From Anabaena azotica FACHB-119 (GTDB lineage Bacteria > Cyanobacteriota > Cyanobacteriia > Cyanobacteriales > Nostocaceae), in assembly GCF_014697625.1 (NCBI RefSeq), contig NZ_JACJSG010000036.1, positions 1 to 64,000 of the forward strand: a DNA stretch of 64,000 nt, written 5' to 3'. Position numbers and translations under genes: made by a program. Position 1 is the stretch's first letter. Each line of letters opens with the position of its first letter. The notes below the pieces were generated by a model. The model had not been told where the DNA came from and made no database searches. It saw only the letters and a program-made list of their open reading frames with translations. This document shows, piece after piece, positions 16,812-23,967 of the stretch.

Positions 16812-17318
16812 GGAAACTTTTCCCAAGAGGATAAAAGGTAATAAGGCGTGCTTTGCAAACACGCATCACCAAAACTAATACTTGTAAATCTATTCACTAT
16901 GACCAGATAAACGCAATTTATGGAAACTCGGATGCTTGTGTTATCTTTCCGTGATTTCTTCATCAACCAAGCAAATAACCTCATGTATTTGCTTAAATCG
17001 CAAGAATATTTTTGACAATTGAGTATTTAATATGTCCTTAAATGTAATTAAATCAATAATATTTACAGTAGTTATTCTTAATTTATTTAGTGATTAATTT
17101 TTTTTAATTTTAATGATCCAGCGTCATAGTTAATTTTGTGAGGCGAGATGAAGAAGCAAGTTGTATATTAATTCAGTGACTGAAGCTATAATTTATTTAA
17201 TTTTTAAATTAAAAACCCGTAATCTCACTATTTTGTATTCAAAATTAGTTACATGACCAAAAATCTATTTTCATTATAAACTTAAATCTGCAATCAATAT
17301 CATGTTTCCTAATCAACG
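16812..17318. other. AT-rich intergenic region between divergent genes
   Basis: This 507-bp region separates the PEP-CTERM gene (minus) from the phosphatase gene (plus) and must hold both promoters. It is very AT-rich, with long T/A runs around 17095-17220. I see no repeat family, RNA gene or clear operator. Confidence 0.4.
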
Positions 17319-17957
17319 ATGAACCTCAATCTTTATTTACTTCGTCATGGACAGACAGAATGCAGCCGTAATAATTACTTTTGCGGTTCGATAGACTCTG
17401 AACTGACTCCAGATGGTATACGGATGGCGAAAGCTTTCGCATCTACCTATAGTGTTATTCCTTGGACGGCAATTTTTTCTAGTCCTATGCAAAGGACTAT
17501 AGATACAGCCAAGCCATTATGTGAAGCGGTGAGAATTAAACCAGAATTGCGCGATGGTTTGAAGGAAATTAATTATGGTAAATGGGAAGGAAAAAACCCA
17601 CAACAAATCAATGTTGAATACCATGATGATTATATTCGCTGGTCGGCTGACCCTGCGTGGTATGCGCCTACAGGTGGGGAGATGGCTATTACAATTGCTT
17701 CTCGTGCTATGGCTGTAATTGAGGAAATCAAACAACTATACAATAGTGGTAATGTGTTGGTGGTTTCTCACAAAGCGACAATTAGAATTATTCTGTGCAG
17801 TTTGCTGGGAATTGATGTCGGACGCTTTCGTTATCGTTTAGACTGTCCGGTTGGTTCTGTGAGTCATGTAGAATTTACTGCACATGGGCCTATTTTAAAG
17901 ACTTTAGGCGATCGCACGCATTTAGACGAGGATTTACGTAATTTACCAGGAACGTAA
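17319..17957 (+). CDS. Histidine phosphatase family protein (phosphoglycerate-mutase-like)
   Basis: This 212-residue branch-1 histidine phosphatase has the phospho-acceptor motif YLLRHGQTE near residue 8, SSPMQRTIDTA, the acid region LKEINYGKWEG and the second His in VLVVSHKATIRII. All four catalytic elements are present, so it should be active. The substrate could be a phosphosugar, phosphoglycerate or a cofactor phosphate; sequence alone does not decide it. Confidence 0.92.
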   Translation: MNLNLYLLRHGQTECSRNNYFCGSIDSELTPDGIRMAKAFASTYSVIPWTAIFSSPMQRTIDTAKPLCEAVRIKPELRDGLKEINYGKWEGKNPQQINVEYHDDYIRWSADPAWYAPTGGEMAITIASRAMAVIEEIKQLYNSGNVLVVSHKATIRIILCSLLGIDVGRFRYRLDCPVGSVSHVEFTAHGPILKTLGDRTHLDEDLRNLPGT

Positions 17958-18067
17958 ATAATGCAAAATTCAAAATTCAAAATTAGATTCTTTAATTAGG
18001 AATTACGAATTAGGGATTATTTTCGGTGTATTTGCAGAAAACGTTTACGCCAATTTTTAGCAGATAT

Positions 18068-18169
18068 AGCAGTTTCAATATTCGTGAAATACTGTAGAGA
18101 CGTTACATGTAACGTCTCTACATTGTTTTGGGTTCTATGCTAGTACCTCATCTACCCAAAATATGCTGT
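18068..18169. repeat. Miniature repeat family E, copy 1 (28-base palindrome core)
   Basis: The ends read AGCAGTTTC...AATATGCTGT. The centre (18094-18121) is a perfect 28-base palindrome with the half-site GTAGAGACGTTACA. It is inverted relative to the copies at 25743, 27779 and 60177. It lies between two unrelated genes. Confidence 0.85.
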
Positions 18170-18308
18170 ATTAGTGTCTAGCAAAACTTTCCGTATGACC
18201 ATCAATTTTTATTCAATAGGTGTTTCACTTACCAAGGTGGTAAGCAGAAGGATTTTTAGTAACTATGTCTTCTTTCTTTCATGCAACAAAGCCATGACGA
18301 ATTAGTTC

Positions 18309-19121
18309 TTATTGCCAAGCTGACAGAGGTGGCGTTTGCATTAATGCCTGACTCAGATTGTCATGAATAGAACCATTGGTTGCGAGAATTCTACCAGACT
18401 CAATCTTTAAGGGAGTCCCATCATAGGCGGTAACTTTACCACCCGCTTCTTGTAACAAGATGACACCAGCGATAATATCCCAAGGCGCTATTCCTCTCTC
18501 CCAATAACCATCGACACGCCCACAAGCAACATGAGCTAAATCTAAAGTTGCTGAACCGCTACGCCTCACGCCTTGGGTGAGATGGGTAAGGTGACAAAAT
18601 TCGGCATAGTTATTATCTGATGTTTCGCGGCGATCGTAGGCGAATCCAGTTACCAATAGGCTTTTACTCAATTCTGCGGTATCGGAAACCTTGATGGGTT
18701 GACGGTTGCGTGTTGCACCTAAACCAACCGCCGCCCGGAATAATTCATCGTGAAAGGGGTCATAAATTGCGCCTACTTGGGGGACACCATCAATTAACAA
18801 CCCAATAGACACACAAAAAGCTGGGTATTGGTGAGCGTAATTAGTCGTCCCATCCAAGGGATCTATCGCCCAAAGATATTCATTATCTTGATTTCCCAGT
18901 TTCCCCGACTCCTCAGCCAGGATGGAGTGTTGAGGAAAGTGGCGGCGCAATATTTCTAAAACTACAGCTTCTGAAGCTTTATCGGCGGCGGTAACTAAAT
19001 CACCAGGACGACCTTTTTCTGTAACTGCATCTTCTAATTTACCGAAGTAACCCTGTAAAACCGCACCCGCAGCTAACGCCGCTTCTGTGGCAATATCGAG
19101 AAAAATTTGTAGGTTAGTCAT
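18309..19121 (-). CDS. Inositol monophosphatase family protein
   Basis: This 270-residue Mg-dependent, Li-sensitive-type phosphatase is of the IMPase/SuhB superfamily. The metal-binding motifs are complete: GDLVTAADKASE, SILAEESG, WAIDPLDGTTNYAHQ and CGRVDGYWERGIAPWDIIAG. The substrate could be inositol-1-phosphate, histidinol phosphate or 3'-phosphoadenosine phosphate. The start at the ATG at 19121 gives the normal length for the family. The upstream 60 bp are STRR-like. Confidence 0.93.
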   Translation of the reverse strand: MTNLQIFLDIATEAALAAGAVLQGYFGKLEDAVTEKGRPGDLVTAADKASEAVVLEILRRHFPQHSILAEESGKLGNQDNEYLWAIDPLDGTTNYAHQYPAFCVSIGLLIDGVPQVGAIYDPFHDELFRAAVGLGATRNRQPIKVSDTAELSKSLLVTGFAYDRRETSDNNYAEFCHLTHLTQGVRRSGSATLDLAHVACGRVDGYWERGIAPWDIIAGVILLQEAGGKVTAYDGTPLKIESGRILATNGSIHDNLSQALMQTPPLSAWQ

Positions 19122-19170
19122 TGGTCAGTTGTCATTAGTCCATAGTCATTAGTCCATAGTCAATAGTAAG
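19122..19170. repeat. Degenerate STRR (CATTAGT / CATAGTC)
   Basis: Repeats of GTCATTAGTCCATAGTCATTAGTCC sit immediately upstream of the IMPase start codon. Confidence 0.7.
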
Positions 19171-19180
19171 AGATTTATTC

Positions 19181-19306
19181 AGGATTTACGCAACTGGCAC
19201 TTGGGGTAGGGTGCGTCAGATGTGGAAAATCCTTGAATTTGTACGAAATTATTGGGGCTGACGCAGCCTACAGTTAGTTTAATTCTGACACTTACGTAAG
19301 TCTTAT
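19181..19306. repeat. Miniature repeat family A, copy 2
   Basis: The ends AGGATTTACGCAACTGGC...GACACTTACGTAAGTCTTAT are inverted, with an inner inverted pair GTAGGGTGCGTCAG...CTGACGCAGCCTAC. It is 126 bp long and closely matches the copy between ureG and ureD. Confidence 0.85.
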
Positions 19307-19311
19307 TATGA

Positions 19312-19706
19312 GATAATTTATACATAATTAAGTATTAATTATGATAAGTGTTTTAACTGTCTCATTTTTTTGCTTAAATGTCTTATTTGTCCTTGTATTT
19401 TCGCCATTATCGTTAGAAAATGTATGAGTAAACACAACAAATCGTTAGTAACCTACTTGTAACTTACCTATCTTTACGCCAAGCTTTGAATAGTAAAGCA
19501 TCTGTAATAACATATAGGATTTATACTTAATTTTTGCCAGACAAGTAGGGCGCTGTACTGCCCACCCTACAAGTACCGAGATTTTTATGGCTACGCTCCC
19601 GTAAGGGATACAGAAATTAAATCGGATTCCTATAGAAGCACTAACACAAAATACGTGTGCAATGTAAGTAAATATAAAATGTCGGCTTCATCCCAGGAGA
19701 ATTTTT
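19312..19706. promoter_or_regulatory. Urease upstream region
   Basis: This AT-rich region upstream of ureA contains a small dispersed repeat (ATGGCTACGCTCCCGTAAGGGA, about 19587-19608) and a TAAATATAAAAT stretch at 19669-19680 that could hold a -10 element. I found no perfect NtcA site (GTA-N8-TAC). AGGAG at 19695-19699 is well placed for the ureA ATG. Confidence 0.4.
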
Positions 19707-20012
19707 ATGCAATTATCCCCACAAGAAAAAGATAAACTACTGATTTTTACAGCAGCTATGGTAGCAGAAAGACGTAAGGCAAAGGGGTTAAAGCTAAACT
19801 ACCCCGAAGCAGTGGCATACATCTCGGCTGCTATCTTAGAAGGCGCAAGAGAAGGAAAACTCGTCAGTCAGTTGATGAGTGAAGGAGCGACGCTATTGAA
19901 GCGAAATGATGTCATGGATGGAATCGCAGAAATGATCCATGAAGTGCAAGTGGAAGCCACCTTTCCCGACGGGACAAAATTAGTAACGGTACATAATCCA
20001 ATTCAAGACTAA
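19707..20012 (+). CDS. ureA: Urease gamma subunit
   Basis: This 101-residue structural subunit of the nickel urease (UreABC trimer of trimers) hydrolyses urea to ammonia and carbamate. It starts MQLSPQEKDKLLIFTAA and contains LNYPEAVAYISAAILEGAREG and VEATFPDGTKLVTVHNPI, diagnostic for the family and full length. AGGAG is correctly spaced from the ATG. It is followed after 59 bp by the ureB gene with its unusual N-terminal extension. Confidence 0.97.
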   Translation: MQLSPQEKDKLLIFTAAMVAERRKAKGLKLNYPEAVAYISAAILEGAREGKLVSQLMSEGATLLKRNDVMDGIAEMIHEVQVEATFPDGTKLVTVHNPIQD

Positions 20013-20071
20013 AACTATTGCCAAACTTTTTCAACTTTTAAATTGGTCATTGACAAGGAAGGCAGCCAAAA

Positions 20072-20689
20072 ATGTACAGGAGTAATAAAGTTACGATTTA
20101 CGATGGTGCTAAATTCCAGGGAAAGCAAAAGGAGCTTGATGAGGGCGAGTATAACATTTACGACCTGGGTATTGGTAACAATAAACTGAGTTCTTTGACA
20201 GTACCAGCAGGTATGAAAGTTACTCTGTACGAATATGAAGATTTTCGGGGTCGTAGTAAAACATTTACCAGTAACGTCACCGATCTGGAGAATATTCAAG
20301 TTGAGGACAAGAGCTTTAACAATGAGACCTCTTCAATTAAGGTCGAAAAAATAGCCATGACTCCAGGGCAAATTATCATTACCAACCCGGAGCCAATTAA
20401 ACTTAATGCTAAACGAGAAACAGAAGCGATTACGCTCATGGTAAAAAATCAAGGCGATCGCCCGATCCAAGTCGGCTCTCATTTCCATTTTTATGAAGTT
20501 AATGGCTGCACAACAGATGAACAAGGTCTGGAATTTGACCGCGAGAGCGCTAAAGGAATGCACTTAAATATTACAGCAGGAACGGCAATCCGATTTGAAC
20601 CAGGAGATGAAAAAGAAGTCGAGTTGGTTCCATTCGGTGGTAACAGGGAAATCTATGGTTTCAATGGAAAAGTCAATGGCATATTATAG
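20072..20689 (+). CDS. ureB: Urease beta subunit fused to an N-terminal beta/gamma-crystallin domain
   Basis: This protein has 205 residues; ordinary bacterial UreB has about 100-110. Residues 96-205 are a complete UreB (MTPGQIIITNPEPIKLN, QVGSHFHFYEVN, LNITAGTAIRFEPGDEKEVE, GGNREIYGFNG). Residues 1-93 form a two-motif beta/gamma-crystallin: TIYDGAKFQGKQKEL and LYEYEDFRGRSKTF are the Greek-key starts, and NNKLSS (36-41) and NNETSS (83-88) both fit the calcium-binding consensus N/D-N/D-x-x-S/T-S. GGAAGG precedes the ATG at 20072, while the internal ATG at 20357 has no well-spaced Shine-Dalgarno sequence. The frame is continuous with no stop. A calcium-sensitive or stabilising module on urease is inferred, not shown. 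Confidence 0.93.
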   Translation: MYRSNKVTIYDGAKFQGKQKELDEGEYNIYDLGIGNNKLSSLTVPAGMKVTLYEYEDFRGRSKTFTSNVTDLENIQVEDKSFNNETSSIKVEKIAMTPGQIIITNPEPIKLNAKRETEAITLMVKNQGDRPIQVGSHFHFYEVNGCTTDEQGLEFDRESAKGMHLNITAGTAIRFEPGDEKEVELVPFGGNREIYGFNGKVNGIL

Positions 20690-20941
20690 CGGTTTTCAAG
20701 TCAGTGAGGTATAGAAAAAATGGCGTTGCTGAATTAGAATATGAAATCGCAAAATGACCGTCCTTTTTCTTTGTAACTTAGCGCCTTTGCGCCTTTGCGT
20801 GAGACAAATTCATATCTTGATTCAGCAACGCCGAAAAAATAATTGAACGCAGATGAACGCAGATGAACGCAGATGAATCTGTATTTTATCCGGTTGCAAT
20901 CCGCTATAGATAAAAATGACTGAAAATCTGGGAGATTAGCT
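20690..20941. repeat. Intercistronic region with CGCAGATGAA tandem repeats
   Basis: The 252 bp between ureB and ureG contain GCGCCTTTGCGCCTTTGCGT (20771-20790) and three AACGCAGATG decamers (20844-20875). A perfect 15-base GAATCAAGATATGAA-type inverted relation is not evident. GGGAG precedes the ureG ATG. Confidence 0.6.
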
Positions 20942-21574
20942 ATGCCTAAGTCAGCAGCTCGACTGGGAATTGGGGGGCCAGTGGGGAGCGGAAAAACAGC
21001 TCTTATCGAGTGTATTGTCCCAAAATTGATGAGTCAGGGCATCGAAGTCGCTGTAGTTACCAACGATTTACTCACAAAAGAAGATGCAAACCGACTGAAA
21101 AGCCGAGGATTTCTGCCTTCAGAACGAATTGTCGGAGTAGAAACGGGTAGTTGTCCGCATACCGCCATTCGGGAAGATCCCACCATGAATCTCCTAGCTG
21201 TGAAAGATTTTGAAATACAGTTTCCTCAGTTAGATTTAATTTTAATTGAAAGTGGCGGTGACAATCTGGCCTCTACTTTTAGCTATGAGTTGGTAGATGC
21301 TTACATTTTTGTGATTGATGTGGGTGCGGGAGATGATATCCCCCGGAAAAATGGGCCTGGTTTCGTACAAGCTGATCTGGCGGTAGTAAACAAGATTGAT
21401 ATTGCCCATTACGTGGGTGCGGACTTAGAACTGATCCGCCAACAAGCACCCATATACCGCCGAGGCAAACCGATTGCGTATACTAATTGTAAGACGCAAG
21501 AAGGATTAGATGAGGTAGTTGATTTTATTCAAGAGAAGCTTCTATTTGGCAACACTGCCTCAGTAACAAGCTGA
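20942..21574 (+). CDS. ureG: Urease accessory GTPase UreG
   Basis: This 210-residue SIMIBI-class GTPase delivers nickel to apo-urease with UreD/F/E. Motifs: P-loop GGPVGSGKTAL, the metal-binding and switch region GVETGSCPHTAIREDP, LILIESGGDNLASTFS, and the guanine-specificity motif VVNKIDIA. The length is normal. It is separated from ureB by 252 bp of repeat-containing DNA and from ureD by a mobile repeat. Confidence 0.97.
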   Translation: MPKSAARLGIGGPVGSGKTALIECIVPKLMSQGIEVAVVTNDLLTKEDANRLKSRGFLPSERIVGVETGSCPHTAIREDPTMNLLAVKDFEIQFPQLDLILIESGGDNLASTFSYELVDAYIFVIDVGAGDDIPRKNGPGFVQADLAVVNKIDIAHYVGADLELIRQQAPIYRRGKPIAYTNCKTQEGLDEVVDFIQEKLLFGNTASVTS

Positions 21575-21577
21575 GAC

Positions 21578-21701
21578 AGGACTGACGCAACTGGCAGTTG
21601 GGGTAGGGTGCGTCAGATGTGGAAAATTCTGGAATCTGTAGGAAATTATTGGGGCTGACGCACCCTACAGTTAGTTTGATGATGACACTTGCGTAAGTCC
21701 T
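21578..21701. repeat. Miniature repeat family A, copy 3, between ureG and ureD
   Basis: The ends AGGACTGACGCAACTGGC...GATGACACTTGCGTAAGTCCT are inverted, with the inner pair GTAGGGTGCGTCAG...CTGACGCACCCTAC. The element is 124 bp and occupies almost the whole space between ureG and ureD, so it lies in a likely operon and its transcript would fold into a long hairpin. Confidence 0.88.
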
Positions 21702-21741
21702 ATGAGATTTGTTTAATTAGCAGCTGAAAGTTTTGAGTTTC

Positions 21742-22656
21742 ATGGTGTTATCTTTACCAAATTTGGCAACTATTCCACAAGCAAGTCAACGCACAAACAA
21801 CTTGGAATTGAGGCTAAAGTGCGATAAGCCTTTAGGCATCTGCTCTGCGGACAATCGTCAGAGTAAAACTATTGTCAGCCACCAATACGCGGCGTATCCT
21901 TTGAGTGTGTCTCCTGTATTCCGTTTGGATGGTGATTTTGATTCTTATCGTGCTTATCTCTATATGATGAGTACATCACCCGGTTTACTAGCTGGAGATG
22001 AATGGAAGATATCGTTGCAGCTTGAGGAAAATAGCAGTCTTTACTTGACCGAGCAGGCTGCCACCAAGGTTCATTCTATGCCTATAGAGGGAACAAAAGC
22101 AACTATTAATTATAACATTGAAATTGGAGCAAAAGCAAGTTTAGAGTTTATCCCCGAACCTCTGATTTTGTTTGCGGATGCTGTTTTGGAGCAAACGATC
22201 AACATCAAAATTCACCCAACCGGACAGCTATGCTTGAGCGAAATCATTCTACCGGGAAGGCTGGCGAGGGGAGAATCTTACCAGTTTCACCACTATCTGA
22301 GTCGTTTGCAGGTGAGGTCTACCTCTGGTGAACTATGGTTTACGGATGCGATGTACCTGGAAGGAAAACTCAATCCTTTTACTGACAGTCATCTATTTAC
22401 GTCTTCACCAGTTCTTGGTAGTTTGTTTGTGGTTCTACCTGAAGCAGACCTGGCAATATTAAGTGCAAGTATAGAAGATTTAGAAGCGGCAAACTGCTCA
22501 GATATGACTGTAGCTAGCTCGATTTTGCCTCATGGCAAGGGTCTGCTGATTAGAGCGATCGCAAGTGGAACTCACAAAATGAAAATGTATTTGAAATACG
22601 CTCTCAACTGTGTGCGTCGCAGTAACCATCAACCTCCTTTACCCTATTCATTATGA
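21742..22656 (+). CDS. ureD: Urease accessory protein UreD
   Basis: This 304-residue scaffold protein of the UreDFG nickel-insertion complex fits the family in its features: LKCDKPLGICSADN, AAYPLSVSPVFRLDGD, YLTEQAATKVHSMP, FIPEPLILFADAVLEQ and IILPGRLARGE. The ATG at 21742 is preferred to the TTG at 21733. Its stop overlaps the ureE start by four bases (ATGA), showing translational coupling. Confidence 0.95.
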   Translation: MVLSLPNLATIPQASQRTNNLELRLKCDKPLGICSADNRQSKTIVSHQYAAYPLSVSPVFRLDGDFDSYRAYLYMMSTSPGLLAGDEWKISLQLEENSSLYLTEQAATKVHSMPIEGTKATINYNIEIGAKASLEFIPEPLILFADAVLEQTINIKIHPTGQLCLSEIILPGRLARGESYQFHHYLSRLQVRSTSGELWFTDAMYLEGKLNPFTDSHLFTSSPVLGSLFVVLPEADLAILSASIEDLEAANCSDMTVASSILPHGKGLLIRAIASGTHKMKMYLKYALNCVRRSNHQPPLPYSL

Positions 22657-23177
22657 CTGAACTGGCGCAAACTTATCTGGGCAATTCCATCGAGGATGCT
22701 AACCTAGCCGAACAAATAGAGCAAGCCCGCAACTCAGGACGGTTTCTAGAGGTTTGCATCAGCCAAACCGATAGCTACAAAGGTCGGATTTACGCGCATA
22801 CGACCTCTGGTGTCACCGTAGGAATTGTGAAAAGTCGCAATTGGTCTTTGCGGGATGGAGATGTTTTAGAAACAGAGCAGGGACAGTTACTGCTGGTTCA
22901 TCTCCAACAGCAAAAGGTGATGGTTCTTTATTTTACCGAACCTGTGTCCGATTATGCGATCAAATTAGTTCATCTGGGTCACGTTTTAGGCAATCATCAT
23001 TGGCCGATTATTGTCCAAGATCGTCAGCTTTATGTTGAGTTAGCTATTGATGCCCAAGTCATAGAATCAACCATCCGCGAGTTTCAGATCCCTGGATTAC
23101 AAATTGATTACGAATTGCGATCGCCATTCGACCATCTCGACTTTTCTCCACAAGCCCATCACCATCACGACCAATGA
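22653..23177 (+). CDS. ureE: Urease accessory protein UreE
   Basis: This 174-residue nickel metallochaperone has an N-terminal peptide-binding domain (FLEVCISQTDSYKGRIYAHT, SLRDGDVLETEQGQLLLV) and a C-terminal metal-binding domain (KLVHLGHVLGNHHWPI). It ends in a short His-rich tail (PQAHHHHDQ), consistent with nickel binding. It overlaps ureD upstream and ureF downstream by 4 bp each. Confidence 0.95.
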   Translation: MTELAQTYLGNSIEDANLAEQIEQARNSGRFLEVCISQTDSYKGRIYAHTTSGVTVGIVKSRNWSLRDGDVLETEQGQLLLVHLQQQKVMVLYFTEPVSDYAIKLVHLGHVLGNHHWPIIVQDRQLYVELAIDAQVIESTIREFQIPGLQIDYELRSPFDHLDFSPQAHHHHDQ

Positions 23178-23878
23178 ATCAACCTAAATCGGCGATCGCC
23201 CAACAACTTACCTTCATGCAGTTAGCCGATTCTTTTTTTCCCTCCGGCTCGTTTACCCTATCGCACGGGCTAGAATACTTGGTGCAAGACGGTCAATTGC
23301 AAGGTGCAGAACAACTGCAAACTTTTCTGCGGCTGCTGTTGCTCAATAAGGTGGGAGTTACGGATCTCGTTGCATTAATTCATGCTTACCGGGGAAGTGC
23401 TGGTGATGATTTAGATGCCGTTCGCCAAGCAGATAGCCAACTCTTTGCACAAACCTTGGTGGAAAAAACTCGCTCCACTCAACGCCAAAGTGGACGCGCC
23501 TTGCTGATGGTTGCCAGTTCAACCTGGCAAGACTGGCAATTAGACACCCTGAATCAAGATGCGGCTGAAGGGAAAATTCACTGCCTGCATCCAGTTATTT
23601 TTGCAGTTGTAGGTCGAGCATCTGGTTTAAGCGAATTAAACACTATCTTATCATTTTTACACAGTTTTATAACTGGTTTATTAGGGGCGGCTATTCGCTT
23701 AGGTGTTATAGGACATTTGCAGGCGCAACAAATTCGCCTTCATCTAGTACCAGATATTGAAATAGCTTGCCAAATGGCATCATCCATGAGCCTGAATGAG
23801 ATGTGGTCTTGTACTCCGTTTATCGATATTGCCCAAATGCAGCATCAAAAAATGGCTCGTCGGTTATTTGCCAGTTAG
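23174..23878 (+). CDS. ureF: Urease accessory protein UreF
   Basis: This 234-residue all-helical UreF acts as a GTPase-regulating partner in the UreDFG complex. Signatures are LADSFFPSGSFTLSHGLEYLV near the N-terminus, RQSGRALLMVASSTWQDW, HPVIFAVVGRASGLS and the C-terminal MSLNEMWSCTPFIDIAQMQHQ. It starts within the end of ureE and is followed by ureC after 89 bp. Confidence 0.95.
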   Translation: MNQPKSAIAQQLTFMQLADSFFPSGSFTLSHGLEYLVQDGQLQGAEQLQTFLRLLLLNKVGVTDLVALIHAYRGSAGDDLDAVRQADSQLFAQTLVEKTRSTQRQSGRALLMVASSTWQDWQLDTLNQDAAEGKIHCLHPVIFAVVGRASGLSELNTILSFLHSFITGLLGAAIRLGVIGHLQAQQIRLHLVPDIEIACQMASSMSLNEMWSCTPFIDIAQMQHQKMARRLFAS

Positions 23879-23967
23879 ATTTCAGAGCCTTTGGTAGTCA
23901 GTTAGGTTTTCTGAAGTTTTCAAATTGCCAAATCAAGATTTTTCACGTAAATGTAGGAGAATAAAAT

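Noticed and set aside
19312..19706. NtcA-binding site upstream of ureA
   Set aside because: I looked for GTA-N8-TAC and found only imperfect matches such as GTATGAGTAAACAC. Nitrogen control cannot be claimed from this sequence.
20357..20689. Separate ureB gene starting at the internal ATG
   Set aside because: The upstream frame is open without interruption, encodes a complete calcium-binding domain and has a better ribosome-binding site. Internal initiation remains possible but lacks a well-spaced Shine-Dalgarno sequence.
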